A program made the position numbers and the translations under genes. A stretch of 61,962 nucleotides of DNA from Clostridia bacterium. GTDB taxonomy: Bacteria; Bacillota; Clostridia; UBA1381. The stretch's first letter is position 1. Each line of letters opens with the position of its first letter. The stretch is from positions 1 through 61,962 of the forward strand of contig JAFRDB010000144.1 of assembly GCA_017404065.1 (NCBI GenBank), given 5' to 3'. Below are positions 48,089-57,172 of this stretch, piece after piece. The notes under the pieces are model-generated. The model worked only from the letters and a program-made list of their open reading frames with translations. It was not told the DNA's origin and searched no databases.

Positions 48089-50758
48089 TTACTTTATCCT
48101 GTATGTCATTATCTTCTTTGGCCCGATCTCAGCTTTAGCATCGGTCTTTGCTATAAACTCCTCCGCCATGCTGTCGATCTCGATATCCTTACTGCTATCA
48201 AAGCTGAATCCGACAGGCTGCTTTTCATTGGTGGGGTTATACATTCTTACTATTACCCCATCCCCGTCATCGGCGCGCTTTACGGCGGTAACGTGGAGGT
48301 TTTTGTTGTCTATGCCAAGCAGGCTCATCTCATGCGCAAGCTCGCCCTTTCCGCGTCCGCATACCGCGCATTTTATCGGGGCAAACAGCTCCGCCGCCCT
48401 GTTCGGCAGCTCGTTTATCTGTCCCTCGTTAAACTGCATGGCATATTCAAATACCTGCTTGCCCGGGCACTGTATACCCTCATCCTCAAGCTCGGTCACC
48501 TTTTCCTCCGATACAGCAAGCTTGATGCGGCACGCGCGGATAAGCGTGAGTGCCATTGTGCTGTCGTCAAATACCTCATATTCAAACATACCCTTAGGCA
48601 TTACGGAAAAGCCGTCCTTGCCGTCCGTTACCGCCGCAAAGGTCCTTAGCGGCTGCGTTCCGAACGCCTGCTCTACCCAGCCGGTGCTGTCGGGTATCGC
48701 AATATCGCGGCGCACTATGTCAAAATGGCTGTCGGAATATGAATACTCGGTTTTTATCCCCGTCGGGAAATTGACTCTCAGCCAATGATCCCTTGCGGTG
48801 TTGTTTACCTCTGTTTTGATCTTTATACAGTCCGCGCCCTTTTCCAGGGTGTAGCTCGTCTTGATATGTACGTTCGTGCATATATTCGTATCGCAGCTTT
48901 CGGGTATTGCGAAGTCACCCTCGCATACGATCGTTCCTGATAATTCGCCGCTTTCTACGGTATATATCTGAGTAAGGCTGCTTATGTATTTCTTATCGAA
49001 CTCCGGACTTTCATGCTTCCACGCATTTCCGACCTCGCCCTGTGAGGTGAAACGGTTAAGCTCCCTGTAAAGCTTGCCTGTCGGCTTATAAAGCACGTCT
49101 ATCGTCCCGTCGCCGTTCACGCTTGCTCTTATATATTCGTTTTCAAGCACGCCGTTTAAGGCGATACCCGGTCTTTTTTGCAGCTTGTCCGGCTTGCCCT
49201 TGATCTCAAGCACCTTGTAGCCCATCGCGGGGATATTTTCTATTTCCGCATATACTCTGTGATGGTAGCTGTCAAGTATGGTCGGCACGTCCCAGATATT
49301 GTCTATAAATATGCTTGATTTTTCGCTATGTATTGATTGAAGCGCCACTCCGTCTATCTCAAAGCCCTTGCCAAGCTCCGACGGTACCTCGATATCAAGC
49401 GGCACGACCGCGCTTCGCTCATAAGGGAGGGTGTTATATACAACAAGCTGAACAACATCCTCCGCCTGCCCCTTCGGTGAGAGGTTTTTGGCTATATATG
49501 CCATAGCGTCCTCAGACACTATCTCGGCTATATCCTTTGTCTTTCTGTAGCGGTACTCCATATCCTTGCATACGCTGTCCGGAGCGCAACCGCCGTTAGC
49601 GTCATGGCTGTGGTTTGAGAGGAGATAACGCCAGCCGTTTTCAAGATATTTCGCGCTGTCGTTTCCCGCTATCGCGTTAAGCGGCTCGGCTATATAGCAA
49701 AGCTCCGTATAAGCCGCGAAATCCCACTGCTTCATATATGTCCTCGCGCTTATCGTTCCGGGGAAAAGATATGTCCACTTTCCCGTTTTAAGATACGCGC
49801 GGCGCTCGCCGGTAAGTACGGTCATCTTGTCCTTGTCAAGATACTTTTCCGCGTCCTTCCAGAACCCTTCAAGGTTTGTATGCTCTATATCTATCTCGCC
49901 TTTAAACAGCTCTTTCGCGTCCTTTATTACCTCGCTCTCTCGCGGGAAGCCTACGGATATATCGTGTCCGTTCATGCCGAGGAATACAGGAGTTGTGAAA
50001 TGTCCCTTTTCCTCCTCAAGCATATCAAGTATCGCCTGCCTGAGATTTGTTTTATCATAATTCATGGCAGGCGATTTTAAGTCATAATTTATTGCAGGCC
50101 CAACAAAGCCGTCCGCGCGGCGGAACGGAGCCTCGTTATACTCACCCCATTTATAGCCCTTGGACCACACCGTGCCCCTTGACACGGCTCTGTGTACCTG
50201 ATAGTACCAGTTATACCTGCAGTACAGAGCAAACCGGCTTGCAAGCACATCTGTTCCATCAGGAGCACGCCATATGTATTCTGCCGGAGCCTCATGGTGA
50301 GATATGCCCCGGTAGAACATCATATAGCGTATTCCAAAAGAGGAGAGAATTTGCGGATACTGTCCCGTCTGTCCCCATGATGATGGAGTATAGGCAACAA
50401 TCGGGGATTTTCCGCCGTATTTAGCAACTGTTTTTTGTCCGAATATGAGATTGCGGACAAGCGCCTCGTGTTGTATTGAAAATTCCTCCGCAAGTGTATA
50501 ATACGGTCCGATAATGAGCCGCCCCTCGCGGATGAATTTTTCGACCTGTTCGCGCCGCTCCGGACGCATCTCAAGATAATCGTCTATCATGATCGAGTGT
50601 CCGTCCATGGTGAACGAATGATACTCCGGATCATTTTCAAGTATGTCAAGCGTGGTATCGAGCATAACCAAAAGATTATGCCGCGTCTTTTCAAAGCTGA
50701 ACCGAAACTCTCTGTCCCAGTGTGTGTTTGATACAACATCAATTTTTTTTACTTCCAT
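48089..50758 (-). CDS. GH38 alpha-mannosidase
   Basis: 889 residues from ATG 50758 with GAGG in front. 'VVSNTHWDREFRFSFEKTRHNL' carries the GH38 zinc HWD; 'GRLIIGPYYTLAEEFSIQHEALVRNL', 'PSSWGQTGQYPQIL', 'LGMNGHDISVGFPR' and 'LLSNHSHDANGGCAPD' (second zinc His pair) follow. The C-terminal half is the usual beta-sandwich set. No signal peptide, so cytoplasmic; removes alpha-mannose from imported glycans. Leftward operon with the ceramidase-like and FAD genes. Confidence 0.92.
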   Translation of the reverse strand: MEVKKIDVVSNTHWDREFRFSFEKTRHNLLVMLDTTLDILENDPEYHSFTMDGHSIMIDDYLEMRPERREQVEKFIREGRLIIGPYYTLAEEFSIQHEALVRNLIFGQKTVAKYGGKSPIVAYTPSSWGQTGQYPQILSSFGIRYMMFYRGISHHEAPAEYIWRAPDGTDVLASRFALYCRYNWYYQVHRAVSRGTVWSKGYKWGEYNEAPFRRADGFVGPAINYDLKSPAMNYDKTNLRQAILDMLEEEKGHFTTPVFLGMNGHDISVGFPRESEVIKDAKELFKGEIDIEHTNLEGFWKDAEKYLDKDKMTVLTGERRAYLKTGKWTYLFPGTISARTYMKQWDFAAYTELCYIAEPLNAIAGNDSAKYLENGWRYLLSNHSHDANGGCAPDSVCKDMEYRYRKTKDIAEIVSEDAMAYIAKNLSPKGQAEDVVQLVVYNTLPYERSAVVPLDIEVPSELGKGFEIDGVALQSIHSEKSSIFIDNIWDVPTILDSYHHRVYAEIENIPAMGYKVLEIKGKPDKLQKRPGIALNGVLENEYIRASVNGDGTIDVLYKPTGKLYRELNRFTSQGEVGNAWKHESPEFDKKYISSLTQIYTVESGELSGTIVCEGDFAIPESCDTNICTNVHIKTSYTLEKGADCIKIKTEVNNTARDHWLRVNFPTGIKTEYSYSDSHFDIVRRDIAIPDSTGWVEQAFGTQPLRTFAAVTDGKDGFSVMPKGMFEYEVFDDSTMALTLIRACRIKLAVSEEKVTELEDEGIQCPGKQVFEYAMQFNEGQINELPNRAAELFAPIKCAVCGRGKGELAHEMSLLGIDNKNLHVTAVKRADDGDGVIVRMYNPTNEKQPVGFSFDSSKDIEIDSMAEEFIAKTDAKAEIGPKKIMTYRIK

Positions 50759-50777
50759 TTTGTACCTCACAACATTA

Positions 50778-52277
50778 TTATTCGCTAAACATTTTATTTA
50801 TTTCCTCAACTGTCTTGCGAACAAGCTGCTCTCCGCCTTCATGTCCGACATTACCGCTTGATACGTAGGCACTGTAGTGACTGCCCTTTTCCGCCTTTTT
50901 GGTCGGCAGATAGCCTCCGGCTCCGCAGGCGAGCTGTATCAAAAACGTCTGCCTTGCGCGGCTCCTTGCCCGTATCCGGTTGCCGTAATCCAAAAACAGC
51001 TCAAACGGATTTGTAGCTATTGCAACATTACCGAGTCTTGCGATATGCACCTCGACCGGATAAATGCTCTGCTTGTGCTGCTCCTCCCAGCGCATTACGG
51101 TCCCCATGTGAACATACATCTTTGCGGTGTCGTTAAAGTTGATATGCCCCTCTACGCCGGCTGCATATTTTTTTATCATTTCGACAGCTTCTTCGTATTC
51201 CTTCGGCGTAACGTGTCTGAAAGACAGGTCTACCGTCAGCTTTTCGTGCTTTAAAACCGCCTTATCAAATGTTTTTTCGACATCCTCCAAAGCCATGATT
51301 ATCTCGTTTGCTATTCGCCGTCCGACAACGCGGCTGCCCTTGATATCGAACATGGACGGGTCTGCGTCACGCTCTATATAATCGTTTCTTTCTATATTGG
51401 GATCGTCTATCGGCGTTTCCGGGTTTACCCATCTTATCAGATCTCGCGGACACTGGTCACCCGCCGCCGAGCATAAGCCTAAAACAAACAGCTCGTCGCC
51501 GTATTTTTCGCGGAGTATCTGCTTTACCTTGCCCCAATAGTCGGAGGATATGAACAGCCTGTGCTCTAAAACCTGCGCCGGACAAGCTACATTTGCCGCG
51601 ATACCCGTCAGCTTTTCATTTTCATCGTAGAAAAACAGCATTTCTATTCCGCTGTCGTTCCCGCCCTCAAGCTCCGTAAAGCTTGCCAAATTGGTATCGC
51701 CCCACATTTTTGCGCTGCCGTCCGTATAGCAGGCGCGTCTGCACATACCGACCGCGGCTCTGCCGAAGCCTTGTGCATACCTCGCCGAGCGCCTGTTGTC
51801 CCAGGCACCGACCGCCGCCCTTGCGATCCTTTCGGTCAGATACTCAAGCGACTCATCAGCATTCATGAAATCGTCACCCTTCGCGGATACCTTTGGCTTG
51901 TATTGCTTTTCGGGCGGCACGAACGCGTCGAGCATCGTCCTGAATTTTGCATTCCTGCTGTCACTTTTCGCAGAATCTCTGCTGTATGTATGCGACGTAT
52001 GCGTATGGATCGCGGATATTATTATCTTATCGGTATCTATCTCATCGCTCATTCTCTTTACCAGCTCCCTTACGCCGGCAACAAGGTTCTCACCTATGCT
52101 TATAAGGTCGCAGGAGCATATTATAAGCTGCTCCTCGCCATCCTCTATGGCAAGAGCCGTTACCGTAATGGGTGTTTCGACATATTCCGAGATCCTCTCC
52201 GCAAACTGCCCCGCAAGCGATATTTTCTTATCGGGCGTTATGCTTACCTCTGACCAGCCCACATTTATTTTATTCAT
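50778..52277 (-). CDS. Ceramidase-like (neutral/alkaline non-lysosomal) hydrolase
   Basis: 499 residues from ATG 52277. 'NVGWSEVSITPDKKISLAGQF', 'IISAIHTHTSHTYS' (zinc His pair), 'CPAQVLEHRLFISSDYWG', 'GLCSAAGDQCPRD' and 'ATNPFELFLDYGNRIRARS..QTFLIQLACGAGGYLPTKKAEKGSHYSAYVSSG' match the Ceramidase_alk family as it occurs in gut Bacteroidetes and Firmicutes, where the true substrate is often unknown. No signal peptide. First gene of the operon with GH38. Confidence 0.78.
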   Translation of the reverse strand: MNKINVGWSEVSITPDKKISLAGQFAERISEYVETPITVTALAIEDGEEQLIICSCDLISIGENLVAGVRELVKRMSDEIDTDKIIISAIHTHTSHTYSRDSAKSDSRNAKFRTMLDAFVPPEKQYKPKVSAKGDDFMNADESLEYLTERIARAAVGAWDNRRSARYAQGFGRAAVGMCRRACYTDGSAKMWGDTNLASFTELEGGNDSGIEMLFFYDENEKLTGIAANVACPAQVLEHRLFISSDYWGKVKQILREKYGDELFVLGLCSAAGDQCPRDLIRWVNPETPIDDPNIERNDYIERDADPSMFDIKGSRVVGRRIANEIIMALEDVEKTFDKAVLKHEKLTVDLSFRHVTPKEYEEAVEMIKKYAAGVEGHINFNDTAKMYVHMGTVMRWEEQHKQSIYPVEVHIARLGNVAIATNPFELFLDYGNRIRARSRARQTFLIQLACGAGGYLPTKKAEKGSHYSAYVSSGNVGHEGGEQLVRKTVEEINKMFSE

Positions 52278-52459
52278 TTCTCTCGCCCCTTTCACAAATG
52301 AAAACTACACTAATTATTCACATTTTATCACGCTTATGCTATCTTTTAAATATGGTTATCTTTCCTTTTTAGACGATAATTTTTCCAAGTAGTTATATAT
52401 AGCTCTGCCCATGCACGGGATCGGAGCTTTTGCAGCGATCATACAAATTTTGGTTTAGT

Positions 52460-52745
52460 GGACTCCCCACGGCGCTCTCGCGCCTACTCCCCCCGGCGCT
52501 GACGCGCCGACCCCCTCAAGAGGGGGTCAAGTATCGGTGTACCACAATTCTTGCCTCCCTCTTGAGGTAAACGAAACGCTTGCGTTTCGTAGGCGTGTTG
52601 CATAGCAACAAACGCCGTAGCTAAAAGGTGGCAGCCCGTAAGGGCTGACGGAGGGAGTCCGATAAACTGAAATTTGCTCATGCAAAAAGGCTGCCATCAC
52701 TGACAGCCCCTTTGCTTATTCTTCCATCTCCTTGAATATCTTTTT
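52460..52745. repeat. Modular palindromic repeat plus duplicated gene-tail flank
   Basis: 52460-52660 is the modular element (GGACTCCCC ... GGGAGTCC) with GGCGCTGACGCGCC, CCTCAAGAGGGGG, GAAACGC/GCGTTTC, GGCGTGTTGC/GCAACAAACGCC and AGCCCGTAAGGGCT. Bases 52661-52745 (GATAAACTGAAATTTGCTC ... ATCTTTTTGA) recur at 55031-55116. On the minus strand that flank reads as the last codons of a gene (..KKIFKEMEE stop) then a terminator hairpin GGGCTGTCAGTGATGGCAGCC-TTTTTGC. Confidence 0.75.
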
Positions 52746-52747
52746 GA

Positions 52748-52852
52748 CAGACGTGGGGACGGTTCCAGACGTGGGGACGGTTCTCTCGTCAAGTTTGTTT
52801 GCCTCAACCAGACAACAGAACCGTCCCCCCTGTCTGCAGTCCCCCTGTCTGT
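52748..52852. repeat. GGGGACGGTTCT/AGAACCGTCCCC element
   Basis: Two direct copies AGACGTGGGGACGGTTC followed by 'CTCGTCAAGTTTGTTTGCC', then the inverse ACAGAACCGTCCCCCCTGTC and a further CCCCCTGTCTG. Same family as 1278-1470 and 54787-54856, and closely matches the latter in its centre (TTTGTTTGCCTCAACCAGAC). Confidence 0.75.
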
Positions 52853-53667
52853 TATTCATAGTGATAGCTACCCAAGAACTTGTAGAAGAGCGAGCTTTTC
52901 TTCACATTATCCAGCGCAAAATATATGTTCGCATCGTCGGCGTTGCCCTCTATATCTATGAAGAACACATAGCTGCCCAGCTCATTTTTCATCGGACGCG
53001 ATTCTATTTTGAGCATATTTATCTTTTCCTTACCCAAAAGTCCCAGCGCCTTATACAGAGCACCCGATTCATGAGCCGTGGAAAAGACTATAGAGCTTTT
53101 GTCATGTTCTGTGACCTTCATGTTCGGCGTCTTTTCTATCACAACAAACCGAGTAAGATTATTCGCATGATCACTGCATGCACGCCGCACTATTTCAAGT
53201 CCGTATTTCTCCGCCGCCGCTGCCGGAGCTATCGCCGCAAGAGTACCGTCGCCCTCAGCCGCCGCCTGCGCAGCCTGTGCCGTAGACCGCGTTGCTCTCA
53301 GCTCGACCCCCGCAAATTCACTCTCAAGCATTTGGGCACACTGACCAAGTGCCTGCGGATGTGAGATCACAGTCTTTATATCCGATACCTTTGCGCCCTT
53401 TTTGACCGCAAGGTTTTGTGATATATTTATCACATGTTCAGCCGTTATATACACATCTGCATCGAAGGCAAGCGTATCGAGGGTCATGGCTACGCTTCCG
53501 TTAAGATTGTTCTCTATCGGGACAATGCATCTGTCAATATCACCCTTATCCACTGCCTTTATAGCAGCGGCAATAGTCGGATATTCAATGACAGGCTCCT
53601 TGCCGCGCGACCACTCTCTCGCTGCCTGCTCGGAAAATGTCCCAGCGGGACCTAAATATCCTAACAT
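52852..53667 (-). CDS. pheA: Prephenate dehydratase
   Basis: 271 residues. 'LGYLGPAGTFSEQAA', 'DRCIVPIENNLNGSVAMTLD', 'VISHPQALGQCAQML', 'NNLTRFVVI' (catalytic TRF), then an ACT domain with 'ALYKALGLLGKEKINMLKIESRPMKNELGSYVFFIDIEG' (ESRP phenylalanine site). Makes phenylpyruvate from prephenate; feedback by Phe expected. No chorismate mutase domain. Operon with DAHP synthase, which ends two bases away. Confidence 0.93.
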   Translation of the reverse strand: MLGYLGPAGTFSEQAAREWSRGKEPVIEYPTIAAAIKAVDKGDIDRCIVPIENNLNGSVAMTLDTLAFDADVYITAEHVINISQNLAVKKGAKVSDIKTVISHPQALGQCAQMLESEFAGVELRATRSTAQAAQAAAEGDGTLAAIAPAAAAEKYGLEIVRRACSDHANNLTRFVVIEKTPNMKVTEHDKSSIVFSTAHESGALYKALGLLGKEKINMLKIESRPMKNELGSYVFFIDIEGNADDANIYFALDNVKKSSLFYKFLGSYHYE

Positions 53668-53668
53668 A

Positions 53669-54685
53669 TCAGATCTCCTTTCCTATGGCTGCCGCTATCC
53701 CTCTCAACTCGTCCATCAGCTGCAGAAACCGTTTCGGCTTTAACGACTGCGGGCCGTCGGAAACCGCACATTCGGGGCAATCGTGGACCTCTACCATAAC
53801 ACCATCCGCACCCGCCGCTATCCCGGCGCGTGCCACCGCCGCGACGTATTTATAATTACCCGTAGCATGTGACGGGTCAGCTATTATCGGCAAATGCGTA
53901 AGCTCCTGCGTTACGGGTATCGCGCTCACATCAAATGTGTTTCGTGTGGACGTTTCATACGTTCTTATACCTCGTTCGCAGAGCATGACATTATCATTGC
54001 CCTCGCTCATAATATATTCCGCAGCCATGAGCCATTCGTTTATGGTGCTTGCAAGTCCGCGCTTTAAGAATATCGGCTTATTATGTTTACCCACCTCTCG
54101 CAGAAGAGTAAAGTTCTGCATGTTTCTCGCGCCTATCTGGATAATATCGGCATACTCCGCTACAAGATCGACATCACGCGTATCCATGACCTCGGTACAT
54201 ATCGGCATGTCCAGCTCGTCACCCGCATCACGCATGATCTTGAGCCCTTCCTCTCCAAGTCCGCCAAAGGCATATGGAGATGTGCGCGGCTTGAACGCGC
54301 CGCCGCGAAGTATATTTGCACCCGCCTCCTTAACGGCTCTTGCCATCTTGAAGAAATGCTCACGGCTCTCCACCGCACACGGACCTGCGAATACGGCAAG
54401 CGTCTTTCCGCCTATCATAACTCCATGCCCGACATCTATTATCGTCTTTTCCTGCTTGATCTCCTTTGATGCAAGCTTGTACGGACGCATGATAGGAACT
54501 ATGTTTTCAACACCGCTCATAAGCAGGATCTCATTCATGCTTATATTCCGCTTATCACCTATGGCGCCTATTACCGTTTTTGTCTCACCTTCGATCGGGT
54601 GCGTCTGAAAGCCTATCTGAGCCAGCTTGGATTCTACCGCCGCTATCTCGTTTTTAGCCGCGTTATCCTTCATTATAATTATCAA
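53669..54685 (-). CDS. aroF: DAHP synthase, type I-beta
   Basis: 338 residues from TTG 54685, placed 8 bases after AAGGAG; the GTG at 54694 is too close to that site. N-terminal ferredoxin-like regulatory domain ('IIIMKDNAAKNEIAAVESKL') then the catalytic barrel: 'VFAGPCAVES', 'LRGGAFKPRTSPYAFGGLG', 'CTEVMDTRD', 'QIGARNMQNF', 'LKRGLASTINEWLMAAEYI', 'IADPSHATG', 'VEVHDCPECAVSDGPQSL'. First step of the shikimate pathway, joined to pheA, implying phenylalanine synthesis control. Confidence 0.94.
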   Translation of the reverse strand: MIIIMKDNAAKNEIAAVESKLAQIGFQTHPIEGETKTVIGAIGDKRNISMNEILLMSGVENIVPIMRPYKLASKEIKQEKTIIDVGHGVMIGGKTLAVFAGPCAVESREHFFKMARAVKEAGANILRGGAFKPRTSPYAFGGLGEEGLKIMRDAGDELDMPICTEVMDTRDVDLVAEYADIIQIGARNMQNFTLLREVGKHNKPIFLKRGLASTINEWLMAAEYIMSEGNDNVMLCERGIRTYETSTRNTFDVSAIPVTQELTHLPIIADPSHATGNYKYVAAVARAGIAAGADGVMVEVHDCPECAVSDGPQSLKPKRFLQLMDELRGIAAAIGKEI

Positions 54686-54786
54686 TTCCCTCACTCCTTA
54701 CATAATATCACAAGGATTATACCACAGATCTTTTGATTTGTCCATATTTTTTTCCGGTTTTTGCACGGTTTTTGAATGAGTCATCA

Positions 54787-54856
54787 CAGACGCGGGGACG
54801 GTTCTCTCGTCACGTTTGTTTGCCTCAACCAGACAACAGAACCGTCCCCTTGTCTG
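54787..54856. repeat. GGGGACGGTTCT/AGAACCGTCCCC element
   Basis: CAGACGCGGGGACGGTTCT, about 32 bases, AGAACCGTCCCCTTGTCTG. A single compact inverted-repeat copy, abutting the modular element at 54856. Confidence 0.75.
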
Positions 54857-55116
54857 ACTCCCCCCGGCGCTGACGCGCCGACCACAACTACGGCGTTTGT
54901 TGCTTTTCAACACGCCTACGACACGCAAGCGTGTCGCTTACCTCAAGAGGGGGTCAAGTATCGGTGTACCACAATTCTTGCCTCCCTCTTGAGGGAGGTG
55001 GCAGCCCGTAAGGGCTGACGGAGGGAGTCCGATAAACTGAAATTTGCTCATGCAAAAAGGCTGCCATCACTGACAGCCCTTTGCTTATTATTCCATCTCC
55101 TTGAATATCTTTTTGA
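54856..55116. repeat. Modular palindromic repeat plus duplicated gene-tail flank
   Basis: GACTCCCCCCGGCGC ... GAGGGAGTCC with the GGCGTTTGTTGC and GACACGC/GCGTGTC modules in an order and orientation different from 52460. Bases 55031-55116 nearly duplicate 52661-52745. On the minus strand this contains ATG AAG CAG ... GAG ATG GAA TAA, a 13-codon remnant and terminator hairpin. Confidence 0.75.
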
Positions 55117-55179
55117 TAAGCTGCTTCATTATACGTTCAGGTATAATGGGTATCGCGCGCCGGAATTGAAAGACAACTA

Positions 55180-56025
55180 TCAAATATATCCGTTTGACTG
55201 TCTGTACTCAAACGGAGTGCGCCCGAAATGATGATGAAATGTGCTTATAAAATGCGACGGCGAATTGAATCCGACCTTCCATGCTATCGTGTTTATATCA
55301 TTATCGGTCGTAAGAAGCATATCCTTCGCTATTCTCAAGCGGCAGCTTATTATATATTGATGTATCGTTTTGCCGGCAAAATTTTTCATCAGCCTATTAA
55401 GATAATACGGGTGATAATTGAATTTTTCCGCTATAGACTTATTTGACAGCTCGGCATCCGCATGGTTTGCGTTTATATATTCCAGTACAGACGCTATAAG
55501 CCTGTTATTTTGCCCAAGCGAATTTTCCGTGGTCAAAAGTGTTAGTAGGCTCTTTTTCAGTATGGAGGACGCTATTTCTTTATAGTATTTTGAATTAGCT
55601 ATGAAAACATCGATACATTCTCTAAGCGATTCGTTTATCCCGAAAAAGTCCTCGCTTATTATAATGTGGCTGAATTCATCCGGCAGCTCATAGCGCGGGA
55701 CCAGTTCATTATCAAAATCATCCTTTGAAGGCGTTCCCAAGTGCTTTGAGTCGCTGAAGTACTTATCCGACAGGTCAAAATTAAAAACACGGACTGTAAT
55801 AGGCTCTTTACGGTCAAGCACGAATCTGTATTCCGTCTTTGGCGGGAAATACATTATATAATTATTTGAAAAGTTATATTTTTCTCCGTTCACTATCAGA
55901 TATCCTGAACCCGAACAGAAATAAAACATCCTGCAATCGTAGCATTTGCAAAGATACGGCATTCCCTTAAAATTACTGTGCTCTCTTGCATATCGGATGT
56001 TGGGGTTTATATGATATAATTCCAT
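55180..56025 (-). CDS. AraC-family regulator
   Basis: 281 residues from ATG 56025 with GGAGGAGGT upstream. N-terminal cupin-like sensor ('MFYFCSGSGYLIVNGEKYNFSNNYIMYFPPKTEYRF') and C-terminal double helix-turn-helix: 'AELSNKSIAEKFNYHPYYLNRLMKNFAGKTIHQYIISCRLRIAKDMLL' and 'INTIAWKVGFNSPSHFISTFHHHFGRTPFEYRQ'. Divergent from the QueG-like operon, which it probably activates when it binds a sugar-like or other small ligand. Confidence 0.9.
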   Translation of the reverse strand: MELYHINPNIRYAREHSNFKGMPYLCKCYDCRMFYFCSGSGYLIVNGEKYNFSNNYIMYFPPKTEYRFVLDRKEPITVRVFNFDLSDKYFSDSKHLGTPSKDDFDNELVPRYELPDEFSHIIISEDFFGINESLRECIDVFIANSKYYKEIASSILKKSLLTLLTTENSLGQNNRLIASVLEYINANHADAELSNKSIAEKFNYHPYYLNRLMKNFAGKTIHQYIISCRLRIAKDMLLTTDNDINTIAWKVGFNSPSHFISTFHHHFGRTPFEYRQSNGYI

Positions 56026-56180
56026 GCTTTACCTCCTCCGTGTCAGCATACTGTATACAACAGCCCATAATGTTTGTTTTCTTATATTTATTATTTATTA
56101 TTTGATACATTATAACACAAATCGATGCTATAATCAATAGCATAATCAACAAATACGTATAAAAACTCAAGGAGTATATT
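56026..56180. promoter_or_regulatory. Divergent AraC / QueG-like operon control region
   Basis: A rightward -10 TATAAT (56129-56134) has TTGATA at 56102-56107, but with 21 bases between. A poor or mis-spaced -35 is typical for activator-dependent promoters. An inverted repeat GCTAT-AATCA-ATAGC overlaps the -10. AAGGAG lies 6 bases before the GTG start at 56181. Confidence 0.5.
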
Positions 56181-57170
56181 GTGAAATATTCAGTAGGATA
56201 TCAGCTCACGGCAACGGCTGATTTTGTGCAGACGATAATAGAAAACAAAGACAGCATATATGAAGTGTACTTTGCATGGGACGGATTTGCCAACGGACGG
56301 AACACTACATATATAGCTAACGATTTTTCTCAATGGGATGCCCAAAAGAGAAAAATGGACGATCTCAAGACGCTTTCGCAAAACGGAATAAAGCTCAATT
56401 TGCTGTTTAACGCGACCTGCTACGGCGCGGAGAGCCTATCGAGAGCTTTCTTTGAAAGTATAGGTGCTACGACAGATTTTGTAAAAAACACCTTCGGTCT
56501 GGACTCGATAACCACGACTTCACCGCTTATCGGTAAGTTTATAAAGGATAACTTCCCCGGCATAGACGTGAGGGCATCGGTCAATATGTCGATAGGCACA
56601 CCGGAGGGCATGGATTATGTTTCTCCGTATTTTGACAGCTTCTATTTAAAACGCGAGCTGAACAGAGATTTTGCGGCGATCAAAGAGATAAGAAGCTGGT
56701 GCCTTGATAACGGTAAAGGGTTATATGCCCTGGCAAACAGCGGATGTCTTAATAACTGCTCCGCGCACGTGTTCCATGATAATCTCGTATCCCACGAAAA
56801 CGAGATAAGAAAGATGGATAACGGATATGTCTTCGGCGGGATATGCAAGGATTATCTGCGTGATACGCAGCACTTAAGATCGATATTCGATATCACTAAT
56901 TTTATAAGACCTGAGGATGTACATCTATACGAGGGGCTCTTCCCCGCCTTAAAGCTCGCCACGCGGGTCTCGGGCAACCCTATAAGGATCTTAAAGGCGT
57001 ATATCGAAAATAAAAGGTTTTCCGGCAGTATTTTTGTTCTGCTTGAACCAAATCACACAAACGTTGTCTATCCTTACCTTTTGGATAACAGCAAGATAAA
57101 GAGCACAGTAGTAAACGAAAAATTAAAATATTCAGGAGCAGATTCTGCACTGATAAGATTGGAGGAGTAA
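56181..57170 (+). CDS. U32-like (TrhP/UbiU-type) protein
   Basis: 329 residues, GTG start with AAGGAG 6 bases upstream. Barrel-like, with 'TTTSPLIGKFIKDNFPGIDVRASVNMSIGTPEG' and the cysteine cluster 'ALANSGCLNNCSAHVFHDN', resembling the Fe-S site of U32 family proteins (now known for cofactor-linked hydroxylation). The call is from pattern only; it could be a remote relative. Heads the operon; its stop is 2 bases before the next ATG. Confidence 0.55.
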   Translation: MKYSVGYQLTATADFVQTIIENKDSIYEVYFAWDGFANGRNTTYIANDFSQWDAQKRKMDDLKTLSQNGIKLNLLFNATCYGAESLSRAFFESIGATTDFVKNTFGLDSITTTSPLIGKFIKDNFPGIDVRASVNMSIGTPEGMDYVSPYFDSFYLKRELNRDFAAIKEIRSWCLDNGKGLYALANSGCLNNCSAHVFHDNLVSHENEIRKMDNGYVFGGICKDYLRDTQHLRSIFDITNFIRPEDVHLYEGLFPALKLATRVSGNPIRILKAYIENKRFSGSIFVLLEPNHTNVVYPYLLDNSKIKSTVVNEKLKYSGADSALIRLEE

Positions 57171-57172
57171 AG

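Noticed and set aside
48168..48788. 206-codon frame antisense to the alpha-mannosidase
   Set aside because: Serine-rich shadow frame, no ribosome binding site, and lies within a well-supported gene. Similar shadows elsewhere (for example 18031-18741, 31856-32530, 36572-37234) were left out for the same reason.
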